A stretch of 64,000 nucleotides of DNA from Alistipes sp. (GCA_017403125.1 JAFQOR010000029.1:28474-92473), one strand, 5' to 3'; shown: positions 36,111 to 44,942, counted from the first letter of the stretch. Notes: generated by a model from the sequence alone, not told the origin. Numbers and translations are program-made.

Positions 36111-38264
36111 ATGAAAAACTATTCAGCAAAAGAGATTAAGAACATCGTTCTTATTGGTGCGCCCGGCGCCGGAAAAACTACCCTTGCAGAGGCAATGGCT
36201 TTCGAGGGTAAGGTTATTGATCGCAGGGGTAGTATCGAGACAAATAACACAATCTCGGACAACAGCGACATAGAGCACGAATATAAGCGTTCGATCTATT
36301 CTACGACCCTCTTCACCGAGTTCATGGATCGCAAGCTCAATATCATTGACTGCCCCGGCTCGGACGACTTCTGCGGCTCGCTCTTCTCGGCATTCAAGGT
36401 AGGTGACGTTGGCGTTATGGTACTCAACGCACAGAATGGTTGGGAGGTTGGCTCGGAGCTTCAATCTCGCTACGCACGCATTCTTAATAAGCCCCTTATT
36501 GGTGTTATAAACCAGCTCGACGGTGACAAGGCAAACTTCGACGCTACGTTAGAGGGTATTCGCGCCAACTCATCGGTTAAGCCCGTTATCGTACAGTATC
36601 CTATCAATCAGGGTACCGGCTTCGACTCGTTCATCGACGTTCTCATGATGAAGATGTATAAGTTCATAGATGAGAATGGTAAGCGCGAGGAGCACCCTAT
36701 TCCCGAGAGCGAGATGGACCGCGCTACGGAGCTCAATCAGGAGCTTGCCGAGGCAGCAGCCGTATATGATGACGCTCTTATGGAGCTCTACTTCGAGAAG
36801 GGTTCACTCACTCAGGACGACATTCGTGCCGGCTTGAAACTTGGTGTATCGAAGCGTGATATTATGCCCATCTTCTGTGCTTCGGGCAAGAAGGATATCG
36901 GTACAAAGCGTCTTATGGAGTTCATCATCAATGTTGCTCCGGGTCCCATCAAGGCACCTGCATTCCTCACTACCGAGGGCGAGGAGCTTCACGCTAACGC
37001 CGAAGAGCCTACCGCAGCATTCGTATTCAAGAGCCAGATTGAGCAGCATATCGGTGAGATTACCTACTTCCGCGTTATCCGAGGTAAGGTTACCGAGGGC
37101 ATGGAGCTTGTAAACTCTCGCACAGGCAATAAGGAGAAGCTCTCGCAGCTCTTCGCTGTTGCCGGTAAGAACCGTATTAAGGTTTCGGAGCTTTCGGCAG
37201 GTGACATTGGTTGCACCGTTAAGCTCAAAGGTACACGCACAAACGACACATTGGCGGCACCTTCGACTCCCGTCACTGTTGAGCCTATCGTATTCCCCGA
37301 GCCTCGCTACCGTGCAGCCGTTAAGGCAAAGGAGCAGAGCGACGAGGAGAAGTTGGGTAAGTTGCTCAACGATGCCAAGTATGAGGATCCTACAATCTTG
37401 GTAGAGTACTCGAAGGAGTTGAAGCAGACCATTATTCAGGGTCAGGGTGAGCACCACCTCAACATCTTAAAGCAGCGTCTTTCGACCGAGAACAAGATGG
37501 AGATTGAGTACTTCGCTCCCAAGATTCCGTATCGTGAGACTATTACGAAGGTTGCACAGGCCGACTACCGCCACAAGAAGCAGTCGGGTGGTTCTGGTCA
37601 GTTTGGTGAGGTTCACATGGTCATCGAGCCCTACTACGAGGGCATGCCCGAGCCTACGAAGTATAAGGTTAATGGCCAGGAGATTGCAGTTAGCGTTAAG
37701 GGTAAGGAGGAGTACGACATGCCATGGGGTGGTAAGTTGCAGTACTACAACTCGATTGTTGGTGGTGCTATCGATGCTCGCTTCATGCCCGCTATCTTGA
37801 AGGGTATCATGGAGAAGATGGACGAGGGTCCGCTCACAGGTTCTTATGCACGCGACATCCGCGTAGTCATCTACTACGGTAAGATGCACCCGGTAGATTC
37901 AAACGAGCTTTCGTTTAAGCTTGCAGGCCGTAACGCCTTCAAGGATGCGTTCCGCAACGCAGGTCCCAAGATTATGGAGCCTATTTACAGCGTTGAGGTC
38001 CTCACTCCGAGCGAGTATATGGGTGCCGTGATGAGCGACTTGCAGAACCGTCGTGCCATGATTATGGGTATGGAGTCGGATAAGGGCTTCGACCGCCTCA
38101 ATGCTCGCGTGCCTCTTGCAGAGTTGTATCGCTACTCAACATCGTTGTCATCTCTTACATCTGGTGCTGCTACCTACACCATGCAGTTTGCATCGTATGA
38201 GCAGGTTCCCGCCGATGTTCAGGAGAAGTTGTTGAAGGCCTACACCGACACCGACGAGGATTAG
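36111..38264 (+). CDS. fusA2: EF-G2: elongation factor G paralogue with altered GTPase site
   Basis: 717 residues with the full EF-G domain order: G domain 1-275, II, III, IV (SGGSGQFGEVHMVIEPY) and V (GAVMSDLQNRRAMIMGME). The G motifs depart from canonical EF-G: P-loop GAPGAGKTT instead of AHIDAGKTT, G3 DCPGSDDF instead of DTPGHVDF (the catalytic His is Ser), and G4 NQLD instead of NKMD. This matches the Bacteroides EF-G2, reported as a translocase that works without GTP hydrolysis and is made under carbon limitation for gut colonisation. A normal fusA must be elsewhere. Monocistronic, with a terminator downstream and a ~115-nt leader. Confidence 0.92.
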   Translation: MKNYSAKEIKNIVLIGAPGAGKTTLAEAMAFEGKVIDRRGSIETNNTISDNSDIEHEYKRSIYSTTLFTEFMDRKLNIIDCPGSDDFCGSLFSAFKVGDVGVMVLNAQNGWEVGSELQSRYARILNKPLIGVINQLDGDKANFDATLEGIRANSSVKPVIVQYPINQGTGFDSFIDVLMMKMYKFIDENGKREEHPIPESEMDRATELNQELAEAAAVYDDALMELYFEKGSLTQDDIRAGLKLGVSKRDIMPIFCASGKKDIGTKRLMEFIINVAPGPIKAPAFLTTEGEELHANAEEPTAAFVFKSQIEQHIGEITYFRVIRGKVTEGMELVNSRTGNKEKLSQLFAVAGKNRIKVSELSAGDIGCTVKLKGTRTNDTLAAPSTPVTVEPIVFPEPRYRAAVKAKEQSDEEKLGKLLNDAKYEDPTILVEYSKELKQTIIQGQGEHHLNILKQRLSTENKMEIEYFAPKIPYRETITKVAQADYRHKKQSGGSGQFGEVHMVIEPYYEGMPEPTKYKVNGQEIAVSVKGKEEYDMPWGGKLQYYNSIVGGAIDARFMPAILKGIMEKMDEGPLTGSYARDIRVVIYYGKMHPVDSNELSFKLAGRNAFKDAFRNAGPKIMEPIYSVEVLTPSEYMGAVMSDLQNRRAMIMGMESDKGFDRLNARVPLAELYRYSTSLSSLTSGAATYTMQFASYEQVPADVQEKLLKAYTDTDED

Positions 38265-38300
38265 TCTTGGTCATTGGGCATACCGGCCCAACAAATTTCG

Positions 38301-38337
38301 AGGAGTCGTCCCCACAAGGGATGGCTCCTTGCTATTT
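38301..38337 (+). terminator. Terminator of EF-G2
   Basis: AGGAG...TCCC pairs with GGGA...CTCCT across a CACAA loop and is followed by TGCTATTTT. Confidence 0.65.
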
Positions 38338-38439
38338 TGGGGCATGAAATAAAACATAGAGTAGGTCGTTTCCATACTCTATATATAAATATAAGTATTG
38401 CAGTATTTAGGAAGATTGCCATTATTCGGAGTTTTTTTG

Positions 38440-38447
38440 TACCTTTG
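38440..38447 (+). promoter_or_regulatory. -7 box TACCTTTG for sppA-mrp
   Basis: TACCTTTG predicts a start near 38454 and a ~20-nt leader to ATG 38474. Confidence 0.65.
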
Positions 38448-38473
38448 CATTACAAATCTTTATTATTTGAAGT

Positions 38474-40312
38474 ATGAGCTTTTGGAAGATGTTCGGGGCG
38501 TCGGTAGCCTCGGTATTTGTGGGAATAGTTGTTATAACACTAATAATCGTCTTCTCTTTGACATCGCTCTTCTCGTCTTTCAAGGTCGAAGGAGGGAAGA
38601 TGCCGGAGAATGTTGTCCTATATCTCGATTTTTCGGAGAATGTGGTGGATTCGCCCAGAGTATCGATGTTGAGCGAGATAGACCCCATAAACATGACTAT
38701 TAGTCAGCCACTTACCATATTGCAAGTGCTGTCAGCAATTGAGAGTGCAGCTATCGACCCAAATGTCAAGGCGCTGTGTATTCGTCAGAATGGCATGGGA
38801 ACTATATCTACGGCAAATATCGAAGAGTTGCGCGCAGCCATCGAAGCCTTCAAGCTGTCGGGTAAGCACGTTATTGCCTACGACGAGATTTACACACAGA
38901 GCGAATACTACCTTGCATCGTCTGCCAGCTACGTGCTTATGCACCCGGAGGGAACTATCGAGTGGCATGGTCTGTCGTTTACGCCCGTATTCTTCAAAGG
39001 TCTGTTGGATAAGGTAGATGCCAAGGTCGATACCTTCCGTCCGAAGGATTGCAAGTACAAGAGTGGCGTAGAGCCCTTCATAATGACCAAGATGTCGGAC
39101 GCTAATCGCAAGCAGATGAATGCTCTTGCCGAGTCGATATGGAACTCGGTGGTTGAGGATGTAGCAATCAGCAGATTGTGCGACAAAGAGATTCTCAAAG
39201 AGGCGGCTCGCCAGCTCGATATATCTACTGCCGAGGATGCTTTGACATATGGTCTTATCGACGAGATAGCATATGAGGATAGTCTATACGACTTGTACGA
39301 GAAGTTGGGTGTAGGTCGTAACGAGTTTGGCGACTTCAACTGCATATCCATTGGAGAGTATATCAACATCCAACAGTCACAACAGCTCGCAACGCTCCTT
39401 AACAGTGGTTTGGATACCACATTCGTGCAGAGCGATGGCACACCATTGGTTGCTATAATATATGCCGACGGCGAGATTGTCGATGGCAATATGGTTATGG
39501 ACGACTACGTTTTCAGCTCTACCTTGGCATCGCAACTACGCCAAGCACGTCTCGATAATGATACCAAGGCTGTCGTTGTGCGCATAAACTCTCCCGGAGG
39601 CTCTGCCATAGCTTCGGACGTGATATGGCGCGAGATGTCGCTACTGCGCGAGACCAAGCCCCTTGTAGTATCTATGGGCGAGGCGGCAGCAAGTGGTGGT
39701 TACTATATGTCGGTGCCTGCCGACTACATCTTCGCAAATCGCACCACACTAACGGGCTCGATAGGTGTCTTTGGTTTGAACATTAACCTCGAAAACACAC
39801 TTAAAAACATGTTGGGCATAACCTTCGACGAGGCAGCTACATCCTCTTCGGCGGGAGGCATATCGCCCATACGACCCATAACCACCGAGCAACGACAACA
39901 GATGGAGCAGAGTGTAGATCGCATCTATAACACCTTCGTACAGCACGTTGCCGATGGTCGCAACCTCGACAAGGAGTATGTTTACGACATTGCCGAAGGC
40001 AGGGTATGGAGTGGCGACGAGGCAAAACAGAAAGGTCTTATTGATTCGATAGGTGGTCTTGTTGATGCCATATATTGGGCTGCCGACTTGGCAGATGTAG
40101 TGCAGAACTTTGCCATTTACGAATTTACACCCCCTATGACCTCAATAGAGCAGTGGGCAGAGATTATTGGCTCGCTCTTCCTATCGGATACGGGAGTTAG
40201 TATGCCCAAACTCGGGGAGCAAATCGAGGCTCTCTTCATGGAGTATCCTTACGTTTTCACATATCAGGGTATCAAGGCTATGATGCCCGTACGCATGAGT
40301 ATAAATCTTTAA
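38474..40312 (+). CDS. sppA: Signal peptide peptidase SppA, long (67K) type
   Basis: 612 residues. An N-terminal membrane helix (about 8-35) anchors two tandem crotonase-like S49 domains. SppA degrades cleaved signal peptides in the membrane with a Ser-Lys dyad. The Lys should be in DCKYKSGVEPFIM of the first domain and the nucleophile Ser in GEAAASGGYYMSVPA of the second, the split arrangement of the E. coli-type enzyme. INSPGGSAIASD and NRTTLTGSIGVFG are the flanking family blocks. mrp follows 12 bp later. Confidence 0.93.
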   Translation: MSFWKMFGASVASVFVGIVVITLIIVFSLTSLFSSFKVEGGKMPENVVLYLDFSENVVDSPRVSMLSEIDPINMTISQPLTILQVLSAIESAAIDPNVKALCIRQNGMGTISTANIEELRAAIEAFKLSGKHVIAYDEIYTQSEYYLASSASYVLMHPEGTIEWHGLSFTPVFFKGLLDKVDAKVDTFRPKDCKYKSGVEPFIMTKMSDANRKQMNALAESIWNSVVEDVAISRLCDKEILKEAARQLDISTAEDALTYGLIDEIAYEDSLYDLYEKLGVGRNEFGDFNCISIGEYINIQQSQQLATLLNSGLDTTFVQSDGTPLVAIIYADGEIVDGNMVMDDYVFSSTLASQLRQARLDNDTKAVVVRINSPGGSAIASDVIWREMSLLRETKPLVVSMGEAAASGGYYMSVPADYIFANRTTLTGSIGVFGLNINLENTLKNMLGITFDEAATSSSAGGISPIRPITTEQRQQMEQSVDRIYNTFVQHVADGRNLDKEYVYDIAEGRVWSGDEAKQKGLIDSIGGLVDAIYWAADLADVVQNFAIYEFTPPMTSIEQWAEIIGSLFLSDTGVSMPKLGEQIEALFMEYPYVFTYQGIKAMMPVRMSINL

Positions 40313-40324
40313 TAATATAAGTAT

Positions 40325-41380
40325 ATGAACGAACAATTAGAGGCTCTGCTTCGCCAAATCATACACCCCGAAACAGAGCAAAACATCGTTGATAGCGGCT
40401 TTGTAGATCGCGCTGACAGAGGAGAGGATGGAAATATTGCCATCACACTCCGTTTTCAGAAGGCCCGCGATCCCTTTGCACAGAAGATTAAGGCACAGGT
40501 AGAAAGGGTTGTATCAGAGCATTTCCCCGGCGTAAACGTCATGGTTATCATTCGTGAAGCTGCTCCGAAGCCACGACGTCGCGAGCAGCAGACAACAACT
40601 TCGGATATATGTCGCATCGTTGCCGTTGCTTCGGGCAAGGGAGGTGTCGGCAAATCTACGGTTACGGCAAATATAGCTGTTGCCCTACGCCAACGTGGCT
40701 ACAACGTAGGTGTTTTGGATGCCGATATTTATGGACCGTCGCAGACAAAGATGTTTGGTATAGAGGATTATATTCCCGAAGCAGAGCGCGACGAGGAGGG
40801 CAACGAGTATATTATTCCGGCACAGTCACTCGGCATAAAGGTTATGTCAATCGGCTTCTTCATCAAGCCTACCGACGCACTTATGTGGCGTGGCGCGATG
40901 GCAGTAAATGCACTGCACCAACTTATTCACCAGACACGTTGGGGTAAGTTAGACTATCTGCTTATTGACCTTCCTCCCGGTACGGGCGATATTCACCTCT
41001 CGATGATTAACGAACTTAAACTCTCGGGAGCAGTCATTGTATCTACACCTCAACAGATTGCCGTAGCTGATGTTATACGTGGCGTAGAGATGTTCCGTCA
41101 CAAACAGGTAGATGTTCCGGTGTTGGGCATCGTGGAGAATATGGCATGGTTTACACCCGAGGAGCTTCCCAACAATCGCTACTATATCTTTGGACGAGAG
41201 GGAGCGAAGCGTTATGCAGAAGAGTCGGGAATAGACCTTTTGGGTCAAGTACCTATCATACAGTCTATTATGGATGGATGCGAGGATGGACGTCCCGCCA
41301 CAGGCTTCGATTTACGTGTCGAGGAATACTATGCCCAGATAGCCGAAAAGATTGTTGATAAACTTCCAACAGAGTGTTAA
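40325..41380 (+). CDS. mrp: Mrp/ApbC P-loop ATPase (iron-sulfur cluster carrier)
   Basis: 351 residues. An N-terminal MIP18/DUF59 domain (1-90) is followed by a Mrp P-loop domain with the deviant Walker A GKGGVGKST (104-112), DADIYGPSQTKM and LIDLPPGTGDIHL. ApbC-type proteins bind and pass on Fe-S clusters, usually through a CxxC near the C-terminal part. Here the corresponding stretch reads WFTPEELPNNRYYIFG with no cysteines, which suggests a different ligand arrangement. The 3' end contains one of three TTATCAACA boxes of the putative origin (41353-41361). Confidence 0.92.
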   Translation: MNEQLEALLRQIIHPETEQNIVDSGFVDRADRGEDGNIAITLRFQKARDPFAQKIKAQVERVVSEHFPGVNVMVIIREAAPKPRRREQQTTTSDICRIVAVASGKGGVGKSTVTANIAVALRQRGYNVGVLDADIYGPSQTKMFGIEDYIPEAERDEEGNEYIIPAQSLGIKVMSIGFFIKPTDALMWRGAMAVNALHQLIHQTRWGKLDYLLIDLPPGTGDIHLSMINELKLSGAVIVSTPQQIAVADVIRGVEMFRHKQVDVPVLGIVENMAWFTPEELPNNRYYIFGREGAKRYAEESGIDLLGQVPIIQSIMDGCEDGRPATGFDLRVEEYYAQIAEKIVDKLPTEC

Positions 41381-41760
41381 AAGAGAGGTTAATAAAAGTC
41401 GATAACTTTTCAATAAAAATATTTGCTAATTTGGGAGTGGTTGCTGTATAAGTAACCACTCTCAATTTTCCAAATTTATTTACCTCTTTTTACCTACGAA
41501 GTTATTAAATGAAAAACAGGTGAAGTTGTTAATTTCTATACGATGTAGATATGTTGATAACAGATTTTTTAATTGTGTTTATATCTTCTCAATTTGCTGA
41601 TGTTTAATATCATATTAAAATTTATTTATCAACAAACAAAACCCAAAATGTCAATAAAACTATTTAGCAAAAATTACCAACACTTTCGACACCCTTTATT
41701 ATTATTGTTTTATTTTATTTATTAAATTAGTAATTAAAAACTAAAAAAACTGTTGTTGAA
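41353..41760. other. Candidate replication origin (oriC): DnaA-box cluster and AT-rich unwinding region
   Basis: Three exact copies of TTATCAACA, one base from the DnaA box TTATCCACA, lie at 41361-41353 (minus), 41560-41552 (minus) and 41626-41634 (plus), plus the weaker TTATCGACT at 41405-41397. They precede an extremely AT-rich tract (41692-41748), a plausible unwinding element. The cluster sits where plus-strand composition changes from C>G to G>C. parS sites lie 12 kb to the left. No dnaA is present in the window, which is not unusual in this phylum. It remains an inference without a computed skew curve. Confidence 0.6.
41434..41470 (+). terminator. Probable terminator of sppA-mrp
   Basis: GAGTGGTT (41435-41442) pairs with AACCACTC (41454-41461) across an 11-nt loop; the tail TCAATTTTCC is only weakly T-rich. 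Confidence 0.6.
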
Positions 41761-41950
41761 AGATTTGGTTTTAGTTGGCTTGAACTCGAAGATTGAGACC
41801 TATTAAGAAGTGTGTTAAACCGAACCATAATATCCGGGCTATCCCGATTTTGCTAAATGTAAACCATAGCTACGTCTCCATTACATAGGTTAAAACGGGA
41901 TTAAGGAGAAACAAACTAAAAAAAAATCTTAATTTTTTGAAAATAATTGA

Positions 41951-41958
41951 TACCTTTG
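41951..41958 (+). promoter_or_regulatory. -7 box TACCTTTG for aspartate kinase
   Basis: TACCTTTG predicts a start near 41965 and a ~39-nt leader to ATG 42004. No well-placed -33 element is seen. Confidence 0.5.
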
Positions 41959-42003
41959 GGGCGAAAATATTCCCATTCTTTATTTAATTTATATTAGTTG
42001 AAA

Positions 42004-43257
42004 ATGAAGGTATATAAGTTTGGAGGTGCCTCGGTTAAGGATGCCGCAGGAGTACGTAACCTTCTCGATATAGTCAAGGGCGAGGATGAGCTCTTTATCA
42101 TTGTATCAGCCATGGGCAAGACTACAAATGCCTTGGAGGGTGTGTTCGAAGCTATGCAACTATCCGATACAGCTTTGGCAATGCAGCGTATAGACGACTC
42201 TTTTTCCTACCATAAATCTATAATCGAAGAGCTCTATAACGAGGGTTTTGTGATTGAGCCGGTAAATGCCCTTTTTGACCAGTTGCGTAGCACGGTACAA
42301 AATACCATATATCATAAGTCCGATGCCGAGCTTTGGTACGACACGATTGTTGCCTACGGAGAGCTTATTTCTACAACCATAGTATCCCACTTCTTGAATG
42401 TTAATGGTGTAAAGAATGAGTGGGTGGATATGCGTCGTGCCTTCCTCACCAACGCGCGGCACAAGGATGCAAACGTAAATATTGAGGCTTCGGAGTTGCG
42501 TTTGAAGCGTGAGATGGAGGGTAGCGATAAGAGAGTATTCATAGGTCAAGGTTTCATTGGTGGAGCTCCGGATGGTACTACAACCACACTTGGTAGAGAG
42601 GGTTCGGACTACTCGGCAGCCATTGTTGCCAATATTCTTGATGCAGAATCAATGAGCGTATGGAAGGATGTGGATGGAATACTCAATGCCGACCCGAAGA
42701 TTTTTCCGGATGCCCGCAAAATCGAGCGCCTAAACTATATGGATACCATAGAGATGGCATATAGTGGAGCACAGATTATACATCCCAAGACCATTAAGCC
42801 GTTGCAGCAGAAGAGTATTCCGCTCTATGTTCGTCCCTTTGGTGATAAGCTTGCGCCGGGCTCTATCATCACGGGCGATGTTGAGCGTGCCTATGAGCCT
42901 ATAATGATTCAGAAGAGTAATCAGGTGTTGTTGCGTCTTCACTCTCGTGACTTGTCGTTTGTCTTGGAGGAGAAGTTTGGTAGAGTATTTTCAACGTTGG
43001 AGAGTCATCGCATAAAGACCAATCTTGTGCATAACTCGGCAGTTGAACTCTATCTATCGGTGGACTCTTCGTGGCACATCGACGAGGTTATTGCGGAGTT
43101 GGAGGCCGAGGGCTTCGATGTAGAGTGCAGACGCGATGTGGTAATGGTTACTATACGATATTATAACGATGACCTTTATCATCGTTATGGCTTCGATGAG
43201 CGTATCATAATAAAGCAATCTACACCTCACTCGTTGCGTTTTGTGCGTACAAAATAG
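42004..43257 (+). CDS. Aspartate kinase, monofunctional
   Basis: 417 residues from ATG 42004 (MKVYKFGGASVKDAAG); an in-frame TTG at 41998 is less likely. It phosphorylates aspartate, the first step to Lys, Thr, Met and diaminopimelate. KFGGASV is the ATP/aspartate signature. TTTLGREGSDYSAAI is the second kinase block and VWKDVDGILNADPK the third. Two short ACT-like segments near the C-terminus (from about 300) would bind the feedback inhibitor. No homoserine dehydrogenase domain is fused. From here rightwards plus-strand G clearly exceeds C. Confidence 0.93.
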   Translation: MKVYKFGGASVKDAAGVRNLLDIVKGEDELFIIVSAMGKTTNALEGVFEAMQLSDTALAMQRIDDSFSYHKSIIEELYNEGFVIEPVNALFDQLRSTVQNTIYHKSDAELWYDTIVAYGELISTTIVSHFLNVNGVKNEWVDMRRAFLTNARHKDANVNIEASELRLKREMEGSDKRVFIGQGFIGGAPDGTTTTLGREGSDYSAAIVANILDAESMSVWKDVDGILNADPKIFPDARKIERLNYMDTIEMAYSGAQIIHPKTIKPLQQKSIPLYVRPFGDKLAPGSIITGDVERAYEPIMIQKSNQVLLRLHSRDLSFVLEEKFGRVFSTLESHRIKTNLVHNSAVELYLSVDSSWHIDEVIAELEAEGFDVECRRDVVMVTIRYYNDDLYHRYGFDERIIIKQSTPHSLRFVRTK

Positions 43258-43333
43258 GGGCGGATTGTTCTGTTAAGTACGTAAATCAAAAGGATATAGG
43301 TTAGAAAAAAAATTAAATTTTGGTGCTTTGGGT

Positions 43334-43363
43334 TTTGAAAACTAAAAATTTTATTTACCTTTG
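43334..43363 (+). promoter_or_regulatory. Promoter of rplY-pth
   Basis: TTTG (43334-43337) and TACCTTTG (43356-43363) are spaced 18 nt. The start would be near 43370, leaving a 79-nt leader that can fold as GGTAC...GTACC around TCATAA/TTATGA. Confidence 0.65.
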
Positions 43364-43448
43364 CACTCCCAAGCAGGTACTTATGGGGTCATAACAGTTG
43401 ATTATGATTGAGTGGTACCGAAGTTAAATAAATAATTTACAAAACATT

Positions 43449-44009
43449 ATGCAGTCAATTCAGATTAACGGTACTGCCCGCAACACTTTCGGTAAGAAGT
43501 TTGCAAAGGCAGCACGTCGCGAGGGTAAGGTACCTTGCATTATTTATGGTGGTGGCGAGGAGAAGGCATTTACAATCGATGCCAAGGAGCTTAATCAGCT
43601 TATCTACACTCCCAACTCATACATCATTGAGCTTAATATCGATGGTGTTATCGAGCGTGCGGTAATGCGCGAGGTGCAGTATCACCCTGTTCGCGAGCAG
43701 GTTCTCCATGTTGATTTCTACCGTATCCAGGAGGGTAAGGCCGTTGCAGTAAACGTTCCCGTTCGCCTTACAGGTAATGCCGAGGGTGTTAAGGTGGGTG
43801 GTAAGCTCGCTTTGTCGGCTCGTAAGCTCACAGTTAAGGGTCTTGTTGAGTTTATTCCCGATGAGATCGTTATTGACGTTACTCCTTTGCAGGTTGGTCA
43901 GACTATCTTCGTTGGTGACATCCAGCGCGAGAACCTTACTTTCCTCACTCCTGCAACTACCGCAGTTTGCGCTGTTCGTGTAACACGTGCTTCACGTGCC
44001 GCACAGTAG
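43449..44009 (+). CDS. rplY: Ribosomal protein bL25, CTC type
   Basis: 186 residues. The N-terminal ~95 residues are the 5S-rRNA-binding L25 domain (QINGTARNTFGKKFAKAARR, VPCIIYGGGEEK, YHPVREQVLHVDFYRI). The C-terminal ~90 residues form the extra β-domain of CTC-type L25 (VPVRLTGNAEGVKVGGKL, VEFIPDEIVIDVTPLQVGQT). It binds 5S rRNA in the central protuberance. pth follows after 43 bp, a common pairing. The hairpin in its 79-nt leader could be an autoregulatory site. Confidence 0.95.
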   Translation: MQSIQINGTARNTFGKKFAKAARREGKVPCIIYGGGEEKAFTIDAKELNQLIYTPNSYIIELNIDGVIERAVMREVQYHPVREQVLHVDFYRIQEGKAVAVNVPVRLTGNAEGVKVGGKLALSARKLTVKGLVEFIPDEIVIDVTPLQVGQTIFVGDIQRENLTFLTPATTAVCAVRVTRASRAAQ

Positions 44010-44052
44010 TAGGCAGTAGGGGGTATAAACCTTTTATTGAAAGGATATTACC

Positions 44053-44616
44053 ATGAAATATCTTGTTGTGGGGTTAGGTAATATTGGAGCAGAGTATGCT
44101 TCTACACGTCACAACATCGGATTCAGAGTGTTGGATGCCTTGGCCGAGGCATCCAATATCTCTTTTACGACAGGACGTTATGGAGCTGTTGCAACCTTGA
44201 AGCATCGAGGTCGCACAATACTTCTGCTCAAACCATCAACATATATGAATCTTTCGGGTAAGGCTGTTCGCTATTGGCTGGATCAGGAGCGTATTCCGCG
44301 CGAAAATCTGTTAGTAATATCGGACGATGTTGCCCTTCCGTTCGGAACATTCCGCATGCGCAAAGGTGGTAGCGAGGGTGGTCATAACGGATTGAAAAAC
44401 ATCACCGAGATGTTGGGCGATAACCAATATGCACGGTTGAGATTTGGTGTGGGTGGAGATTTTCCGCGCGGTCATCAGGTAGATTATGTTCTTGGTAAGT
44501 TTACCGACGATGAGGAGAAGTCTATTGGCGATAGACTAAAACTCTTTGGTGACGCCATTCTTTCGTTTGTATCTGTCGGTGCAGACAGAACTATGAATAG
44601 CTTTAACGGTAAGTAG
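44053..44616 (+). CDS. pth: Peptidyl-tRNA hydrolase
   Basis: 187 residues. It frees tRNA from peptidyl-tRNA dropped by ribosomes. The N-terminus MKYLVVGLGNIGAEYASTRH provides the conserved Asn and the catalytic His20 (TRHNIGF). LKPSTYMNLSGKAV and LLVISDDVALPFG (catalytic Asp) follow, then GGSEGGHNGLKNI. Length and order match bacterial Pth. It is second in the rplY operon, and a terminator lies 90 bp downstream. Confidence 0.96.
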   Translation: MKYLVVGLGNIGAEYASTRHNIGFRVLDALAEASNISFTTGRYGAVATLKHRGRTILLLKPSTYMNLSGKAVRYWLDQERIPRENLLVISDDVALPFGTFRMRKGGSEGGHNGLKNITEMLGDNQYARLRFGVGGDFPRGHQVDYVLGKFTDDEEKSIGDRLKLFGDAILSFVSVGADRTMNSFNGK

Positions 44617-44707
44617 TACGACTAAGCAATCTCTTTGACCATTGTCATGTATTAGTAGCAGTGCATGGCTTTTCAAGACGAGAGATTGTTGCTGTAATAA
44701 AAATAGG

Positions 44708-44744
44708 TAACCACACGCAGAAATGTGTGTGGTTATCTTTTTTT
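44708..44744 (+). terminator. Terminator of rplY-pth
   Basis: TAACCACAC (44708-44716) pairs with GTGTGGTTA (44727-44735), followed by TCTTTTTTT. Confidence 0.85.
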
Positions 44745-44795
44745 GTACGAATATCTATTAAATGAGTGTAGAAAATTGAAAAAACAAGTAAAAAA

Positions 44796-44827
44796 TTTGG
44801 TGTAAATGACAAAAAAATATATTTTTG
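44796..44827 (+). promoter_or_regulatory. Consensus promoter of the tandem lipoprotein genes
   Basis: TTTG (44796-44799) and TATTTTTG (44820-44827) are 20 nt apart, a textbook Bacteroidota promoter. The start near 44834 gives a ~110-nt AT-rich leader. Confidence 0.75.
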
Positions 44828-44942
44828 TGCTGTAAATTGGCATTGTGTGTTTATTTTGTAATACTTTGTGTTAAATAACCATAGGTTTGTAAAATTTATA
44901 CAATTTTAATATAATTTTTTTAATAATTTAATTTCAAATTTT

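Larger units (their letters stand above)
41381..42003. other. Long AT-rich non-coding gap between mrp and aspartate kinase
   Basis: About 620 bp without a gene. It contains the mrp terminator (41436-41462), most of the origin candidate, an inverted repeat TCCCGATTTT (41854-41863) / AAAACGGGA, a small hairpin CGGGCTATCCCG (41847-41858), and the box TACCTTTG (41951-41958) for aspartate kinase. Confidence 0.65.
44617..44942. other. Intergenic gap: terminator of pth and promoter of the lipoprotein pair
   Basis: 326 bp with a terminator (44708-44744) and a promoter (44796-44827), followed by a very AT-rich ~110-nt leader. Nothing coding is seen. Confidence 0.7.
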
